Positions 34,451 to 43,789 of a DNA stretch of 64,000 nt are shown in pieces (within the stretch, counting starts at the first letter, position 1; every line of letters begins with the position of its first letter). Both the position numbers and the translations under genes were made by a program. The notes beneath the pieces were generated by a model. The model was given only the letters and a program-made list of their open reading frames with translations. It did not search any database and had not been told where the DNA came from. Source of the DNA: Oscillospiraceae bacterium (GTDB lineage: Bacteria > Bacillota > Clostridia > Oscillospirales > Acutalibacteraceae); NCBI GenBank assembly GCA_015065935.1, contig SVPI01000002.1:1-64000 (forward strand), given 5' to 3'.

Positions 34451-36388
34451 ATGGAAAAAAAGACATTTTACATCACAACAGCTATAGCCTATGCTTCGCG
34501 CAAGCCCCATATCGGCAATGTTTATGACATTGTTCTTGCCGATATGATTGCACGTTATAAGAGAATGCAAGGTTTTGATGTTCATTTTCTCACAGGCTCT
34601 GATGAGCACGGCCAAAAAATTGAGGAATATGCCAAGGAGCAGGGCATTTCTCCAAAGGCTTATGTTGATGGCATTTCGGATGAAATTAAGGCAGTATGGA
34701 ACAGTATGAATGTAACCTATGACCGCTTTATCCGCACTACCGATGGCGACCACGAGGAGGCCGTTAAGAAAATCTTTAAAAAACTTTACGACCAGGGTGA
34801 TATTTACAAAAGTGAATACTCGGGAAAATATTGTGTTCCATGCGAATCATTCTTTACAGAATCCCAGCTGGTTGATGGCAAATGCCCCGACTGCGGCCGA
34901 GAGGTTATTGATTCAAAGGAAGAGGCATACTTTTTAAAACTAAGCAAATATCAGGATGCCCTTTTAAAATATATTGAGGAGCACCCCGATTTCATCCAGC
35001 CCGAATCAAGAAAAAATGAAATGATAAACAACTTCTTAAAACCCGGTCTTTCCGACCTTTGCGTTTCCCGCTCATCCTTTAAGTGGGGTGTTCCTGTTGA
35101 GTTTGATGAGAAGCACGTTATCTATGTTTGGATTGATGCTCTTTCTAACTACATCACCGGTCTTGGCTACCACCCCTATAATGAATGTGGCGAGCTTTAT
35201 AAAAAGTTCTGGCCTGCCGATTTGCACGTTATCGGTAAGGACATTGTTCGTTTCCACACAATTTATTGGCCCATTGTTTTAATGGCACTTGGTGAGCCTC
35301 TGCCCAAACAGGTATTGGGTCACCCCTGGGTACTTTTCGGCGAGGATAAAATGAGCAAATCAAAGGGCAATGTTATTTATGCCGATGAGCTTGCCGCCCG
35401 CTTTGGCGCCGATGCCGTTCGTTACTATCTGTTAAGCCAAATCCCCTTTGCACAGGATGGCAATATTACAAACGATGCCTTTGTCACTGTTTATAACACC
35501 GACCTTGCAAATAACCTTGGTAACCTTGTTAATCGCTCTATTGCAATGACCAATAAATATTTCGGCGGCAGTGTTACAAAAAAGAGCCTTGACAATGAAT
35601 TTGATAACGATTTAAGAGACTGCGCAAATGTTGCCGTTGCGGATTATTTAAAGGCAATGGATAATTTTAGAAATGCCGAGGCCGCCGCCGCTATTATGAC
35701 CTTTGCAAAACGCCTTAATAAATATATTGATGAAACCGCTCCCTGGGTGCTTGCTAAGGATGAAAGCAATAAGGAACGCCTTGAAGCCGTTATGTATAAC
35801 CTCCTTGAAGGCATTCGCCTGCTGGGTCTTTTCCTTTGTCCCATTATGCCCGAAAGCAGCGAAAAAATCGCAAAATTCATTTGCAGTGATGATAAAACCC
35901 TTGAATTTGGTGTAGTTGATGGTTATACCGTAGGCTCTGCAGAGCCTCTCTTTGCCCGCCTTGACACCGACAAGGTTTTAGCCGAGCTTGAAAACGAGAG
36001 ACTTGCCAAGGCTGCCGCCGCAAAGAAGGAAAATGAAGAAAAAGCGGCCCCCGAGGGCATTGCCCAAATCGGCATTGAGGATTTTGCCAAGGTAGAGCTT
36101 AAAACTGCAAAGGTGGTTGCCTGTGAGCCTATTCCAAAGGCTAAAAAGCTTTTAAAGCTGACCCTTGATGACGGCAGCGACACACCGAGAATCGTAGCTT
36201 CCGGTATTGCTAAATGGTATACCCCCGATGATTTAATCGGCCACACAGTTATTGTTGTTTCCAACCTTAAGCCCGCTGTTCTTTGCGGCGTAGAATCCAA
36301 TGGAATGATTCTTGCCGCCGATGCTGGCACAGATGATGTTAAGGTTATTTTCGCCGATGGCATTAAGCCCGGCAGCAAGGTAAGATAA
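34451..36388 (+). CDS. metG: methionyl-tRNA synthetase
   Basis: 645 residues. Class I signature ASRKPHIGN stands for HIGH, and KMSKSKGN is the second ATP motif. A zinc knuckle has CVPC (about 126-129) and CPDC (about 144-147). A Lys/Ala/Glu-rich linker (about 515-535) leads to a C-terminal tRNA-binding OB domain (FAKVELKTAKVVACEPI), which mediates dimerisation in this subtype. AAGGAG lies upstream of ATG 34451. The stop overlaps tatD by 1 nt. Confidence 0.97.
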   Translation: MEKKTFYITTAIAYASRKPHIGNVYDIVLADMIARYKRMQGFDVHFLTGSDEHGQKIEEYAKEQGISPKAYVDGISDEIKAVWNSMNVTYDRFIRTTDGDHEEAVKKIFKKLYDQGDIYKSEYSGKYCVPCESFFTESQLVDGKCPDCGREVIDSKEEAYFLKLSKYQDALLKYIEEHPDFIQPESRKNEMINNFLKPGLSDLCVSRSSFKWGVPVEFDEKHVIYVWIDALSNYITGLGYHPYNECGELYKKFWPADLHVIGKDIVRFHTIYWPIVLMALGEPLPKQVLGHPWVLFGEDKMSKSKGNVIYADELAARFGADAVRYYLLSQIPFAQDGNITNDAFVTVYNTDLANNLGNLVNRSIAMTNKYFGGSVTKKSLDNEFDNDLRDCANVAVADYLKAMDNFRNAEAAAAIMTFAKRLNKYIDETAPWVLAKDESNKERLEAVMYNLLEGIRLLGLFLCPIMPESSEKIAKFICSDDKTLEFGVVDGYTVGSAEPLFARLDTDKVLAELENERLAKAAAAKKENEEKAAPEGIAQIGIEDFAKVELKTAKVVACEPIPKAKKLLKLTLDDGSDTPRIVASGIAKWYTPDDLIGHTVIVVSNLKPAVLCGVESNGMILAADAGTDDVKVIFADGIKPGSKVR

Positions 36389-37173
36389 TGACGCCCCTTT
36401 GTGAAAATCTCATCTTTGACTCCCACGCCCATTTCGATGATTCCCGCTTTGAAAATCCTATGGGGTTTTTAACCGAGCTTCACGAAAAATGGTGGGTAAG
36501 TGACATTATTAACTGTGCTGTTGACCTTGAATCGGTAAAGAAATGCCTTTCTTTTTCAAAGGCTCTCCCCTTTTGCCACACCGCCGCAGGCTTTCATCCC
36601 CAAAATTTGCCCGAAGGCGAAATGGCACCTAACATTGATGCCCTTGCCAATATTTTAAGAGAAGAAAAAATTGTGGCAGTTGGCGAAATCGGTCTTGATT
36701 ACTATTGGGACGTTTCCAGAAAAGAGGAACAAATAGCCTATTTCAGAGAGCAGCTTCGCCTTGCAAATGAATTTAATTTGCCTGTAAGTGTTCACGACCG
36801 CGAGGCCCATGGTGACACCCTGCAAATTTTAAAGGAATTAAAGCCAAAGGGCGTTGTACATTGCTTTTCGGGAAGTTGTGAAATGGCAAGGGAAATTTTA
36901 AAACTGGGTATGTTTTTAGGTGTTGGCGGCGTTGTTACCTTTAAAAACTCCAAAACCGTTAAAGCGGTTGTGGAAGAAACGCCCATTGAGAAAATTTTAC
37001 TCGAAACCGATGCACCCTACCTCGCTCCCGAGCCCTTCAGAGGTAAAACCTGCCATTCGGGACTGATTTATTTTACAGCGCAAAAAATTGCCGAAATTAA
37101 AAATATGAGCACCGAAGAGGTTCTTAAAATTACAAACGAAAATGCCCGTTCCCTGTTTTTAAAAGAGGTTTAA
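36388..37173 (+). CDS. tatD: TatD-family metal-dependent DNase
   Basis: 261 residues, the family length. A TIM-barrel hydrolase with metal ligands in FDSHAHFDD, the E of VGEIGLDYYWD, SVHDREAH, HCFSGS and the final ETDAPYLAPEP. TatD enzymes are 3'-5' DNases, and in Firmicutes the gene almost always follows metG, as here. It starts at the A of the metG stop (TAATG), so translation is coupled. Confidence 0.94.
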   Translation: MTPLCENLIFDSHAHFDDSRFENPMGFLTELHEKWWVSDIINCAVDLESVKKCLSFSKALPFCHTAAGFHPQNLPEGEMAPNIDALANILREEKIVAVGEIGLDYYWDVSRKEEQIAYFREQLRLANEFNLPVSVHDREAHGDTLQILKELKPKGVVHCFSGSCEMAREILKLGMFLGVGGVVTFKNSKTVKAVVEETPIEKILLETDAPYLAPEPFRGKTCHSGLIYFTAQKIAEIKNMSTEEVLKITNENARSLFLKEV

Positions 37174-37174
37174 A

Positions 37175-37894
37175 ATGAACAATTCTTATGAACAAATCTT
37201 TCCCCTTCGCACCTGTGATTTTGACCGTTATTCAAGGCTTTTACCCTCCGCAATTCTTGATGTTTTCCAGGAGGTTGCAGGCGCCCACGCGAATGACCTT
37301 GGTATCGGATTTGAGGAAATGCTTAAAAGGAATTTAATGTGGGTTATAACAAAGGTTAAATTTGAAATTCTCAAGAACCCCGAAACCCACACAAATGTAA
37401 GGGTCGTAACATGGCCGCTTAAGCCCTCAAGAGTAACCCTTCAAAGGGAATATGAGGTTTATTCCGAAGATGGTGAGCTGCTTATTAAAGGCAGCAGCGA
37501 ATGGGTGTTTATGCACTCGGTTTTGCGCAAATTTATGCCGGCAGCAGATGTTTACCCACCTATTCAATTCATTGACAAAAAATCATTTGAAGGAAAATTT
37601 GCAAAAATTCCCAAATGCGATTTCAATGAAAATTTTGTGTTTATAAAACCGCAATTTTGTGACATTGATTTAAACGGTCACGTTAACAACACAAAGTATG
37701 CAAATTTTGTGTTAAATCAGCTTTGTCCAAACGAAAACCGCGAAATTTGCGCAATGCAAATTGATTATCACCGTGAGGTAAAATTCGGCGAAGAATTGCG
37801 CCTTTTCTTAAAGGATGAAACCTCAACGGTTTTCGCTAAAGGTGAAAATGAAAACGAAACGCTGTTTTCCTGTAAAATTGATTTCAAAAATTAA
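37175..37894 (+). CDS. acyl-ACP thioesterase
   Basis: 239 residues forming a double hot-dog fold, the size of bacterial FatA/FatB-like enzymes. The first half has LPSAILDVFQEVAGAHA; the second has the catalytic block DIDLNGHVNNTKYANFV with the Asn and His used in catalysis. It releases fatty acids from acyl carrier protein. AAAGAGG precedes the ATG, and the gene begins 1 nt after the tatD stop. The chain-length preference cannot be read. A FakB-type protein (DegV, 15218-16084) elsewhere in the window could use its product. Confidence 0.88.
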   Translation: MNNSYEQIFPLRTCDFDRYSRLLPSAILDVFQEVAGAHANDLGIGFEEMLKRNLMWVITKVKFEILKNPETHTNVRVVTWPLKPSRVTLQREYEVYSEDGELLIKGSSEWVFMHSVLRKFMPAADVYPPIQFIDKKSFEGKFAKIPKCDFNENFVFIKPQFCDIDLNGHVNNTKYANFVLNQLCPNENREICAMQIDYHREVKFGEELRLFLKDETSTVFAKGENENETLFSCKIDFKN

Positions 37895-37904
37895 CCGCGA
37901 ATAA

Positions 37905-37946
37905 ACCCCGCTTTAGCACAAAAACTAACTGTGTAGAAAGCGGGGT
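37905..37946 (+). promoter_or_regulatory. hairpin enclosing the ribosome site of the 41-residue gene
   Basis: ACCCCGCTTT (37905-37914) pairs with AAAGCGGGGT (37937-37946), with inner CACA/TGTG (37917-37920 with 37930-37933). The 3' arm contains the GCGGGGTGA ribosome site of the gene at 37955, so folding should limit its translation. It may also act as a weak terminator for the thioesterase gene. Confidence 0.6.
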
Positions 37947-37954
37947 GAATTTTA

Positions 37955-38080
37955 ATGAACGATAAAAACAAAAACTACGAGCAAAATCAAAACAAAAATA
38001 AAAACGAGCAAAACAAGAATAATCAGAACAAAAACGATAACAATAAGTTTGATAACAAAAAGGACAATAACAACCGATAA
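37955..38080 (+). CDS. 41-residue Asn/Lys-rich hydrophilic peptide, unknown
   Basis: ATG 37955 after GGGGTGA, ending TAA 38078-38080. Almost every residue is Asn, Lys, Gln, Asp or Glu in short repeats such as KNKNEQNKNN; there is no hydrophobic core. Such disordered peptides recall small spore or desiccation-related proteins of Firmicutes, but I cannot assign a family. It ends just before a strong terminator, which supports a real gene. A run of AT-rich non-coding sequence that stays open by chance is the alternative. Confidence 0.55.
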   Translation: MNDKNKNYEQNQNKNKNEQNKNNQNKNDNNKFDNKKDNNNR

Positions 38081-38085
38081 AAAAT

Positions 38086-38118
38086 GCGGATTACCGATTT
38101 TGGTAATCCGCTTGTTTT
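38086..38118. terminator. intrinsic terminator
   Basis: GCGGATTACC pairs with GGTAATCCGC (38102-38111), then TTGTTTTTT. It ends the long rlmB-to-thioesterase run and faces the convergent glycosidase gene. Confidence 0.85.
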
Positions 38119-39021
38119 TTATTTTACAAATTTAACCTCATCTTCGCCATATTCAATGAAATAAGGACCGATAATTCCGCGGGGGATGTCGTTGGCTAAA
38201 ACAACCTCTTTCCCCTGCTTGTCATAAATCATCTTGGCGATATAAAAGTTTTCGTCCGTGTTGATTTCGCAAAGTCTTTTAAAGCCCTCGTCGCATTTAT
38301 CAGAAACATAAATTATATTTTTTGAAATCTGATTACTGTAATCAAGGCCGTTTGGATAGGTCACCGCGCCGCCATACATATACCATTTATCCCCGTGGGG
38401 CCAGATTTGGCTTGTTTCAATGCGATTGCAGGCATCTCTGCAGGCAATTTTATGGGGTTCCCAATTTATCAAATCCTTCGATTTCATAATTGCCTGAACA
38501 GCGCTGTCGTTAATGTCGCAGCCGTCTATAACAGCGTTTATGTAGGCGTAAAAATATCCGTCAAAGGTTTCGGGATAAATGTAGGGGTCAGCCAGCATTT
38601 TAACCTTTACATTCTGACGTTTAAGTTCAAAATCATAAAGAACATTTCGGTCAATAACGGGGGCATCTCCAACGCGCTGCCAATTTTGCAGGTCAAAACT
38701 TACCGCAAGGCCCAAGCCGCCTGCATCCTTTGTGGAATTGCCGGAATAAAGCATAAACCATCTGCCGTCAAATTTAACAACGCTGCCCGTTGCAATACCC
38801 TTGTCGTTCCAGCAATTTTTATCGGCAGTTAAAACGGTGCCTTTATATTCCCAATGAATAAGATCATCTGACACGGCGTGGCCCACCGTTTGCTCGCTCC
38901 AGTGCCTTCCATCAAGAGGCGCGTTTTCGGGATACTCTAAAAAATAAGTGTGATAAACGCCATTATCCTCACAATACCAGTTGTCGTTAAGCCTTAAACC
39001 TTTAACCTCAAAAAGCAACAT
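38119..39021 (-). CDS. GH43/GH32-like five-bladed propeller glycosidase
   Basis: 300 residues from ATG 39021, with AGGGGG 7 nt upstream; the open frame further up has no ribosome site. Blade motifs GHAVSDDLIHWEYKGTVL, GSVVKFDGRWFMLYSGN and ADPYIYPETFDGYFYAY are those of the GH43/GH32/GH68 propellers. It is shorter than typical GH32 enzymes and has no C-terminal beta-sandwich. Acidic residues in each blade are present but I cannot fix the catalytic set. No signal peptide. It follows aroF by about 65 nt and may be read with it, though the functions are unrelated. Confidence 0.75.
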   Translation of the reverse strand: MLLFEVKGLRLNDNWYCEDNGVYHTYFLEYPENAPLDGRHWSEQTVGHAVSDDLIHWEYKGTVLTADKNCWNDKGIATGSVVKFDGRWFMLYSGNSTKDAGGLGLAVSFDLQNWQRVGDAPVIDRNVLYDFELKRQNVKVKMLADPYIYPETFDGYFYAYINAVIDGCDINDSAVQAIMKSKDLINWEPHKIACRDACNRIETSQIWPHGDKWYMYGGAVTYPNGLDYSNQISKNIIYVSDKCDEGFKRLCEINTDENFYIAKMIYDKQGKEVVLANDIPRGIIGPYFIEYGEDEVKFVK

Positions 39022-39087
39022 TGTAAATCCCCCTTTTGGTTTTAATATATCATAGAAAAAATGCCGTGTCAACCACGACATTTTAGT

Positions 39088-40104
39088 TTACATAATATTT
39101 TTGCCAACACACCGTGCCAAGGGAGCAAGCTTGTTTTTCAGTTCCTCAAACTGTTTCGGTGTTATAGACTGTGCACCATCGCAAAGGGCGTGGGCAGGGT
39201 CGTTGTGCACCTCAATAATAAGTCCGTCAGCCCCGGAAGCCACCGCAGCCATCGCCATTCTCTCAACCATCCAGGATTTTCCGCAGGCGTGGGAAGGGTC
39301 AACTACAACGGGCAGGTGGGAAAGATTTTTAACCGCCAAAACGGCGCTTAAATCCAAGGTATTGCGGGTAAAAGTCTCAAAGGTGCGAATTCCTCTTTCG
39401 CAAAGGATAACGTTGTTGTTGCCCCCTGCCATAATGTATTCCGCCGACATAAGCCATTCTTCAATGGTTGAGGAAAGGCCGCGCTTTAAGAGAATGGGCT
39501 TTTTGGACCTTCCTAAATGTTTTAACAGGTCAAAGTTTTGCATATTTCGGGCGCCCACCTGAATAACATCAACCTTTTCTTCAAAAAGGTCAAGATTATC
39601 GGTTGACATAATCTCGGTAACAATGGGCAGTCCCGTCGCCTCCTTGGCCTCAATTAAAAGCTCAATTCCGTTTTCTTTAAGCCCCTGAAAGGCATAAGGT
39701 GAGGTACGCGGCTTATATGCGCCACCTCTCAGTGCCGTGGCACCCATTCTTTTAACATCTCGGGCGATACCTACAATTTGTTCCTCGCTTTCAACCGAAC
39801 AGGGTCCCGCAATAAGCGAAATATCCTTACCGCCCATAAAAACCTCACCTATTTTAATTTCGGTGTTATCGGGATGATATTTTCGGTTTGCCTTTTTAAA
39901 GGGCTCACTTACCCGCATAACCTTTTCAACACCCGGTAAAACGGTAAGACGTTCGATATCAATATAATCAGCATTACCCTCTGCGCCAAGAATGGTGGTT
40001 TCGGCGCCCTTTGAAATCATAACATTAACGCCGCCATCCTCCATAATTTTTCTGGCATTCAAAATATCCTTTTCGGTGTGGGTGTGCTTCATTATAACTA
40101 TCAT
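39088..40104 (-). CDS. aroF: 3-deoxy-7-phosphoheptulonate (DAHP) synthase
   Basis: 338 residues. It joins phosphoenolpyruvate and erythrose 4-phosphate, the first step of the shikimate pathway. A regulatory-type ferredoxin-like N-terminal domain (about 1-70) precedes the barrel, which shows IAGPCSVES, RGGAYKPRTSPYAFQG, KRGLSSTIEEWL, ILCERGIRTFE and VVDPSHACGKS. This is the AroA(I-beta) subtype. GAGGT precedes the ATG by 7 nt. Its promoter overlaps a perfect 16-bp palindrome. A split transketolase that makes erythrose 4-phosphate is encoded at 61202-63003. Confidence 0.95.
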   Translation of the reverse strand: MIVIMKHTHTEKDILNARKIMEDGGVNVMISKGAETTILGAEGNADYIDIERLTVLPGVEKVMRVSEPFKKANRKYHPDNTEIKIGEVFMGGKDISLIAGPCSVESEEQIVGIARDVKRMGATALRGGAYKPRTSPYAFQGLKENGIELLIEAKEATGLPIVTEIMSTDNLDLFEEKVDVIQVGARNMQNFDLLKHLGRSKKPILLKRGLSSTIEEWLMSAEYIMAGGNNNVILCERGIRTFETFTRNTLDLSAVLAVKNLSHLPVVVDPSHACGKSWMVERMAMAAVASGADGLIIEVHNDPAHALCDGAQSITPKQFEELKNKLAPLARCVGKNIM

Positions 40105-40134
40105 AAAAATTACCTCGCTAAAATGATATACTCT

Positions 40135-40177
40135 ATTTTAACACTCTTTTTTTAATTTGTCAACGCTTTAAAGCGTT
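40135..40177 (-). promoter_or_regulatory. promoter of aroF with overlapping palindrome
   Basis: Minus strand TTGACA (40158-40163), 17-bp spacer, TAAAAT (40135-40140). AACGCTTTAAAGCGTT (40162-40177) is a perfect 16-bp palindrome that overlaps the -35 box and is a candidate operator. Confidence 0.75.
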
Positions 40178-40193
40178 AAATTATTTCATTTAT

Positions 40194-40224
40194 AAAAATT
40201 CCGCGCAGGAATGCTCCCGCGCGG
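40194..40224 (-). terminator. intrinsic terminator of glnN
   Basis: On the minus strand CCGCGCGGGA pairs with TCCTGCGCGG (40201-40224, 4-nt loop), followed by AATTTTT. Confidence 0.85.
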
Positions 40225-40234
40225 TAGGTTTTTA

Positions 40235-42325
40235 TTAAATTCCAAAAAGCAACTCGCTGTATTTGGGGAAGGGCCAGGCCCTTGCATCGCAAAGGGCTTC
40301 GGCGTTGTCAACGCTGTATCTGAGTGCCTCCATTGCGGTAAACACCTGCTCGCGGTAAACCTTAGCTGTGGCGAGGGCGTTTTCTCCCCCTTCTGCCAAT
40401 GCAACAGCAGCTTGGAGCACATTAACGCCAACATAAATTTCATCAAGCAGCTTTGCCAGCTTATTAACGGTTTTCAGCTGACCCACACAGGGTGCATCGG
40501 GAGCAATGTCGCGAAGAGCCTTAATGTTGCGGCTTAGGGTTCCAATGTAATCGCTGATTGCGGGAATAATTGAGCAGCGTACCATTTCCAGCATTGTAAG
40601 GGCTTCAATATGTAAAATTTTGCTGTAATTTTCCAGCATAATTTCACAGCGGGAATGAACCTCGGTTTCATTAAAAACGTGGTTGCGAACAAATAAAGCC
40701 ACATTTTTCTCGCTTTCAAAAAGCGGGATTGCATCAACGGTGCTCTTAAGGTTTAAGAGTCCCCTCTTTTCAGCTTCTTTTTCCCATTCCTTTGAATAAC
40801 CATCACCGTTAAAGATAATGCGGCTGTGGTTGTTAACAACGCTTCTGATAAGCTCCTTTGCTGTATTAACCTTATCCTCACTTGCTTCAAGAGCGTCGGC
40901 GAATTCACGAAGAACATGAGCAACGCCTGTGTTAATTGCCACATTGGCATCAGCAATAGATGCCGAGGAGCCAAGCATACGGAATTCGAATTTATTACCT
41001 GTAAAGGCAAAGGGTGATGTTCTGTTGCGGTCGGAGTTATCCTTTGAGAACTGTGGCAGAATTTTTGCACCCATTCCCATTTTGGTAAGCTCGTGCTCGG
41101 TGTAATGTTCACCTGTTGCCACGGCATTTAAAATTTCGGTAAGCTCATCACCTAAATACATTGAAACAATGGCAGGCGGGGCTTCAGCGGCACCTAAACG
41201 GTGGTCATTACCTGCAGATGCAACCGAAATGCGAAGTAAATCCTGATGCTCATCAACAGCCTTAATAACTGCTGATAAAAATAGCAGGAACTGAATGTTT
41301 TCACTGGGGGTTTTGCCCGGCTCTAAAAGGTTAACACCTGTGTCGGTAGAAAGTGACCAGTTGTTGTGCTTGCCCGAGCCGTTAACACCCGCAAAGGGCT
41401 TTTCGTGGAGTATGCACACCATACCGTGCTTGTCCGCAACCTTTTTCATAATCTCCATTGTCAGCTGATTATGGTCGGTTGCAATGTTGGTGGTTGTAAA
41501 AATGGGGGCAAGCTCGTGCTGTGCGGGAGCCGCCTCGTTATGCTTGGTTTTGGAAAGAATGCCAAGCTTCCAAAGCTCGTGGTCCAAATCCTTCATATAA
41601 GCGGCAACACGGGGCTTAATAACACCAAAATAATGGTCCTCAAGCTCCTGACCCTTAGGCGGCTTTGTGCCAAAAAGTGTTCTGCCGCAGAAAATAAGGT
41701 CGGGGCGCTTTTCATAAAGCTTTTTATCAACCAAAAAATATTCCTGTTCGGGGCCAACGGTGGTAATAACGCGGTTAACACCCTCCATACCCATTGCCTT
41801 TACAACGCGTAAAGCGTGGCGGCTTACAACCTGCATTGAACGAAGCAGGGGTGTCTTTTTATCAAGAGCCTCGCCACCATAGGAACAAAATGCAGTAGGA
41901 ATACAAAGGGTACCCTCCTTAACAAAGGCGGGTGATGTAGGGTCCCACGCGGTGTAGCCGCGGGCCTCAAAGGTGGCACGAATTCCGCCCGAGGGAAAGG
42001 AGGATGCATCGGACTCGCCCTTAATAAGCTCCTTGCCCGAAAATTCCATAATAACTCTGCCGTTCTCAGCAGGGGTAATAAAACCGTCATGTTTTTCGGC
42101 GGTTATACCTGTTAAGGGCTGGAACCAATGTGTAAAATGGGTTGCCCCCATTTCCAGCGCCCAATCCTTCATTGCGGCGGCAACGGGGTTGGCAACACTT
42201 AAATCAAGGGTCTTGCCGGATTTAATTGTTCTTTGCAAGGCTTCGTAGGTTTCCTTGGGAAGTCTTTCACGCATACGGTCATCGTTAAAAACGACACTTC
42301 CGAAAATCTTTGTTACCTCATCCAT
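40235..42325 (-). CDS. glnN: type III glutamine synthetase
   Basis: 696 residues, the length of GSIII (about 700) and much longer than GSI or GSII. N-terminal [16 protein letters not shown] and [10 protein letters not shown], then [26 protein letters not shown], the ATP-site [34 protein letters not shown] and [16 protein letters not shown] are GSIII signatures. It makes glutamine from glutamate and ammonia. GGAGG precedes the ATG. It is monocistronic, with promoter at 42363-42392 and terminator at 40201. No nitrogen-regulator site was recognised. Confidence 0.96.
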   Translation of the reverse strand: MDEVTKIFGSVVFNDDRMRERLPKETYEALQRTIKSGKTLDLSVANPVAAAMKDWALEMGATHFTHWFQPLTGITAEKHDGFITPAENGRVIMEFSGKELIKGESDASSFPSGGIRATFEARGYTAWDPTSPAFVKEGTLCIPTAFCSYGGEALDKKTPLLRSMQVVSRHALRVVKAMGMEGVNRVITTVGPEQEYFLVDKKLYEKRPDLIFCGRTLFGTKPPKGQELEDHYFGVIKPRVAAYMKDLDHELWKLGILSKTKHNEAAPAQHELAPIFTTTNIATDHNQLTMEIMKKVADKHGMVCILHEKPFAGVNGSGKHNNWSLSTDTGVNLLEPGKTPSENIQFLLFLSAVIKAVDEHQDLLRISVASAGNDHRLGAAEAPPAIVSMYLGDELTEILNAVATGEHYTEHELTKMGMGAKILPQFSKDNSDRNRTSPFAFTGNKFEFRMLGSSASIADANVAINTGVAHVLREFADALEASEDKVNTAKELIRSVVNNHSRIIFNGDGYSKEWEKEAEKRGLLNLKSTVDAIPLFESEKNVALFVRNHVFNETEVHSRCEIMLENYSKILHIEALTMLEMVRCSIIPAISDYIGTLSRNIKALRDIAPDAPCVGQLKTVNKLAKLLDEIYVGVNVLQAAVALAEGGENALATAKVYREQVFTAMEALRYSVDNAEALCDARAWPFPKYSELLFGI

Positions 42326-42362
42326 TTTTTGCCTCCAAGAGAAAATAATATTACATTTTAAT

Positions 42363-42392
42363 ATTATATAATATTATAGCAAGTTTTGTCAA
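42363..42392 (-). promoter_or_regulatory. promoter of glnN
   Basis: Minus strand TTGACA (42387-42392), 18-bp spacer, TATAAT (42363-42368). A second TATAAT-like box occurs inside the spacer. Confidence 0.75.
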
Positions 42393-42397
42393 TAAAT

Positions 42398-42431
42398 AAA
42401 AGACACAGTCAGTTAACTGACTGTGTCTTTT
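42398..42431. terminator. 34-bp perfect palindrome acting as terminator and encoding the end of a protein
   Basis: AAAAGACACAGTCAGTT (42398-42414) is the exact complement of 42415-42431. The stop codon and last residues of the transglutaminase-like lipoprotein lie inside it. A and T runs on both sides suit termination in either direction. Confidence 0.85.
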
Positions 42432-43773
42432 CGTTCCATTCAATGTACAATGTATTACCCGTGTTGGTAAAAAAAACATCCTTTTGTGATAAATCGACCT
42501 CATCCGATACCAAATAAATATTGGATATAAGTGCCGAAATAAATGCCACCTTGTCCTTTTCATAATTTTGCAGTTGTTTATCATTTAATGCAAGTTCAAT
42601 GAAATTTTGACTTTCATAAATGGAAACTATTTTTCTTGCGGCATATAGCATATCGGAAAAATTAAGTTCATTATAATCGTAATAGTCATACTTTTTGCCC
42701 TTTGCCTCGGGGAGCCCAAAATTAAAGCCCACCGAGCCAAGGTTGGCACCACTGCCTTCAACCTTGGTAATATCAGGGTCAATAGTGTGGTCTTTGAGAA
42801 TAACCTCATCGGTCACATTAAAGTATGGGTGAAGCGGTGCTTTGGGGTTACCATCCCCATCAAGACCGGGGTCGTTCCAGGTTAAATCAATGTGATACCA
42901 TTCATTATCAAGGCGCACCATATTCCACATGTGCTGTTCATTTTTTGAGGTTCCTGTAATAATCAGGCATTCTATTCCCAGTTCCTTGCAGAGATATTTC
43001 ATGGTACGTGCATAGCCCTCGCAAACGGTGTAGCCCCAAACGAGTGCACCATAAACCGTGTAAATAAGGTCCTGAGTTATAGGCGCATCGTAATAGGTTA
43101 CCGTATTACAAAGCTTATCGTGAAGGAGGGTAAGCATTTCCATTTTATCGTTTGTCTTATCCTTGATTTCTGTAACTATTTTAGAGGTAATCTCATCAAT
43201 TTCCTCTTGCATTTCCTTTTTATTGGCAAGGGGAACTATGTAACTGGTTTCAATATCGTTATCCTTATCAACGAGAGAAAATGCAACCTTAACGCCAAGG
43301 CCATCAAGCTTAACAACATATTCATAGGGCACCCAAAAAAGCTCGGGATAATCATAGGTAAATGCGCGGTAGGCAATGGCAATATCCTCATTATAGGTTT
43401 CGGTGTTGCATTTGCCTAAATCAATCCAGCCATAAGCCATTCGGTTAACCGAGGAAAGCAGAATTTTATAAATTCGCTGTTGCTCCTTCGAAATTCTATC
43501 ATAGCACCAGGTGTCGGTTTCAAGGGGATGTGCACCACTGGGAAGTTTTGAGCCGCTTACCGTGTTTTCGGTGCCAACGCTTGCGGGTGAGCTGACAATT
43601 GTTATGTTTTCAGAGGAGGAGCCCGATGAGGATGTGCCGCTTGGCGATGACTGAATGTGGGAGGAGCTGTTTTGAGATACGCCGGAGGATGTGCCGGGTA
43701 AAATTATGTTTGGCACAGCACAGCCCGATAAAACCAGCAAAAGCACCAGCACTACTGCTATTATTCTTTTCAT
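42409..43773 (-). CDS. transglutaminase-like lipoprotein
   Basis: 454 residues from ATG 43773 with AAAGGAGGGG upstream. The signal peptide ends in lipobox VLSGC (C18). A Ser/Gly-rich linker (about 28-75) leads to a transglutaminase-like domain whose triad is visible: Cys in TVCEGYARTMKYL, His in EQHMWNMV and Asp in HIDLTWND. Such secreted domains act as peptidases or amide-bond enzymes on envelope material. A C-terminal tail of about 110 residues follows. The LCP-like gene ends 16 nt upstream and dinB precedes that. Confidence 0.85.
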   Translation of the reverse strand: MKRIIAVVLVLLLVLSGCAVPNIILPGTSSGVSQNSSSHIQSSPSGTSSSGSSSENITIVSSPASVGTENTVSGSKLPSGAHPLETDTWCYDRISKEQQRIYKILLSSVNRMAYGWIDLGKCNTETYNEDIAIAYRAFTYDYPELFWVPYEYVVKLDGLGVKVAFSLVDKDNDIETSYIVPLANKKEMQEEIDEITSKIVTEIKDKTNDKMEMLTLLHDKLCNTVTYYDAPITQDLIYTVYGALVWGYTVCEGYARTMKYLCKELGIECLIITGTSKNEQHMWNMVRLDNEWYHIDLTWNDPGLDGDGNPKAPLHPYFNVTDEVILKDHTIDPDITKVEGSGANLGSVGFNFGLPEAKGKKYDYYDYNELNFSDMLYAARKIVSIYESQNFIELALNDKQLQNYEKDKVAFISALISNIYLVSDEVDLSQKDVFFTNTGNTLYIEWNEKTQSVN

Positions 43774-43789
43774 CTTTGCCCCTCCTTTT

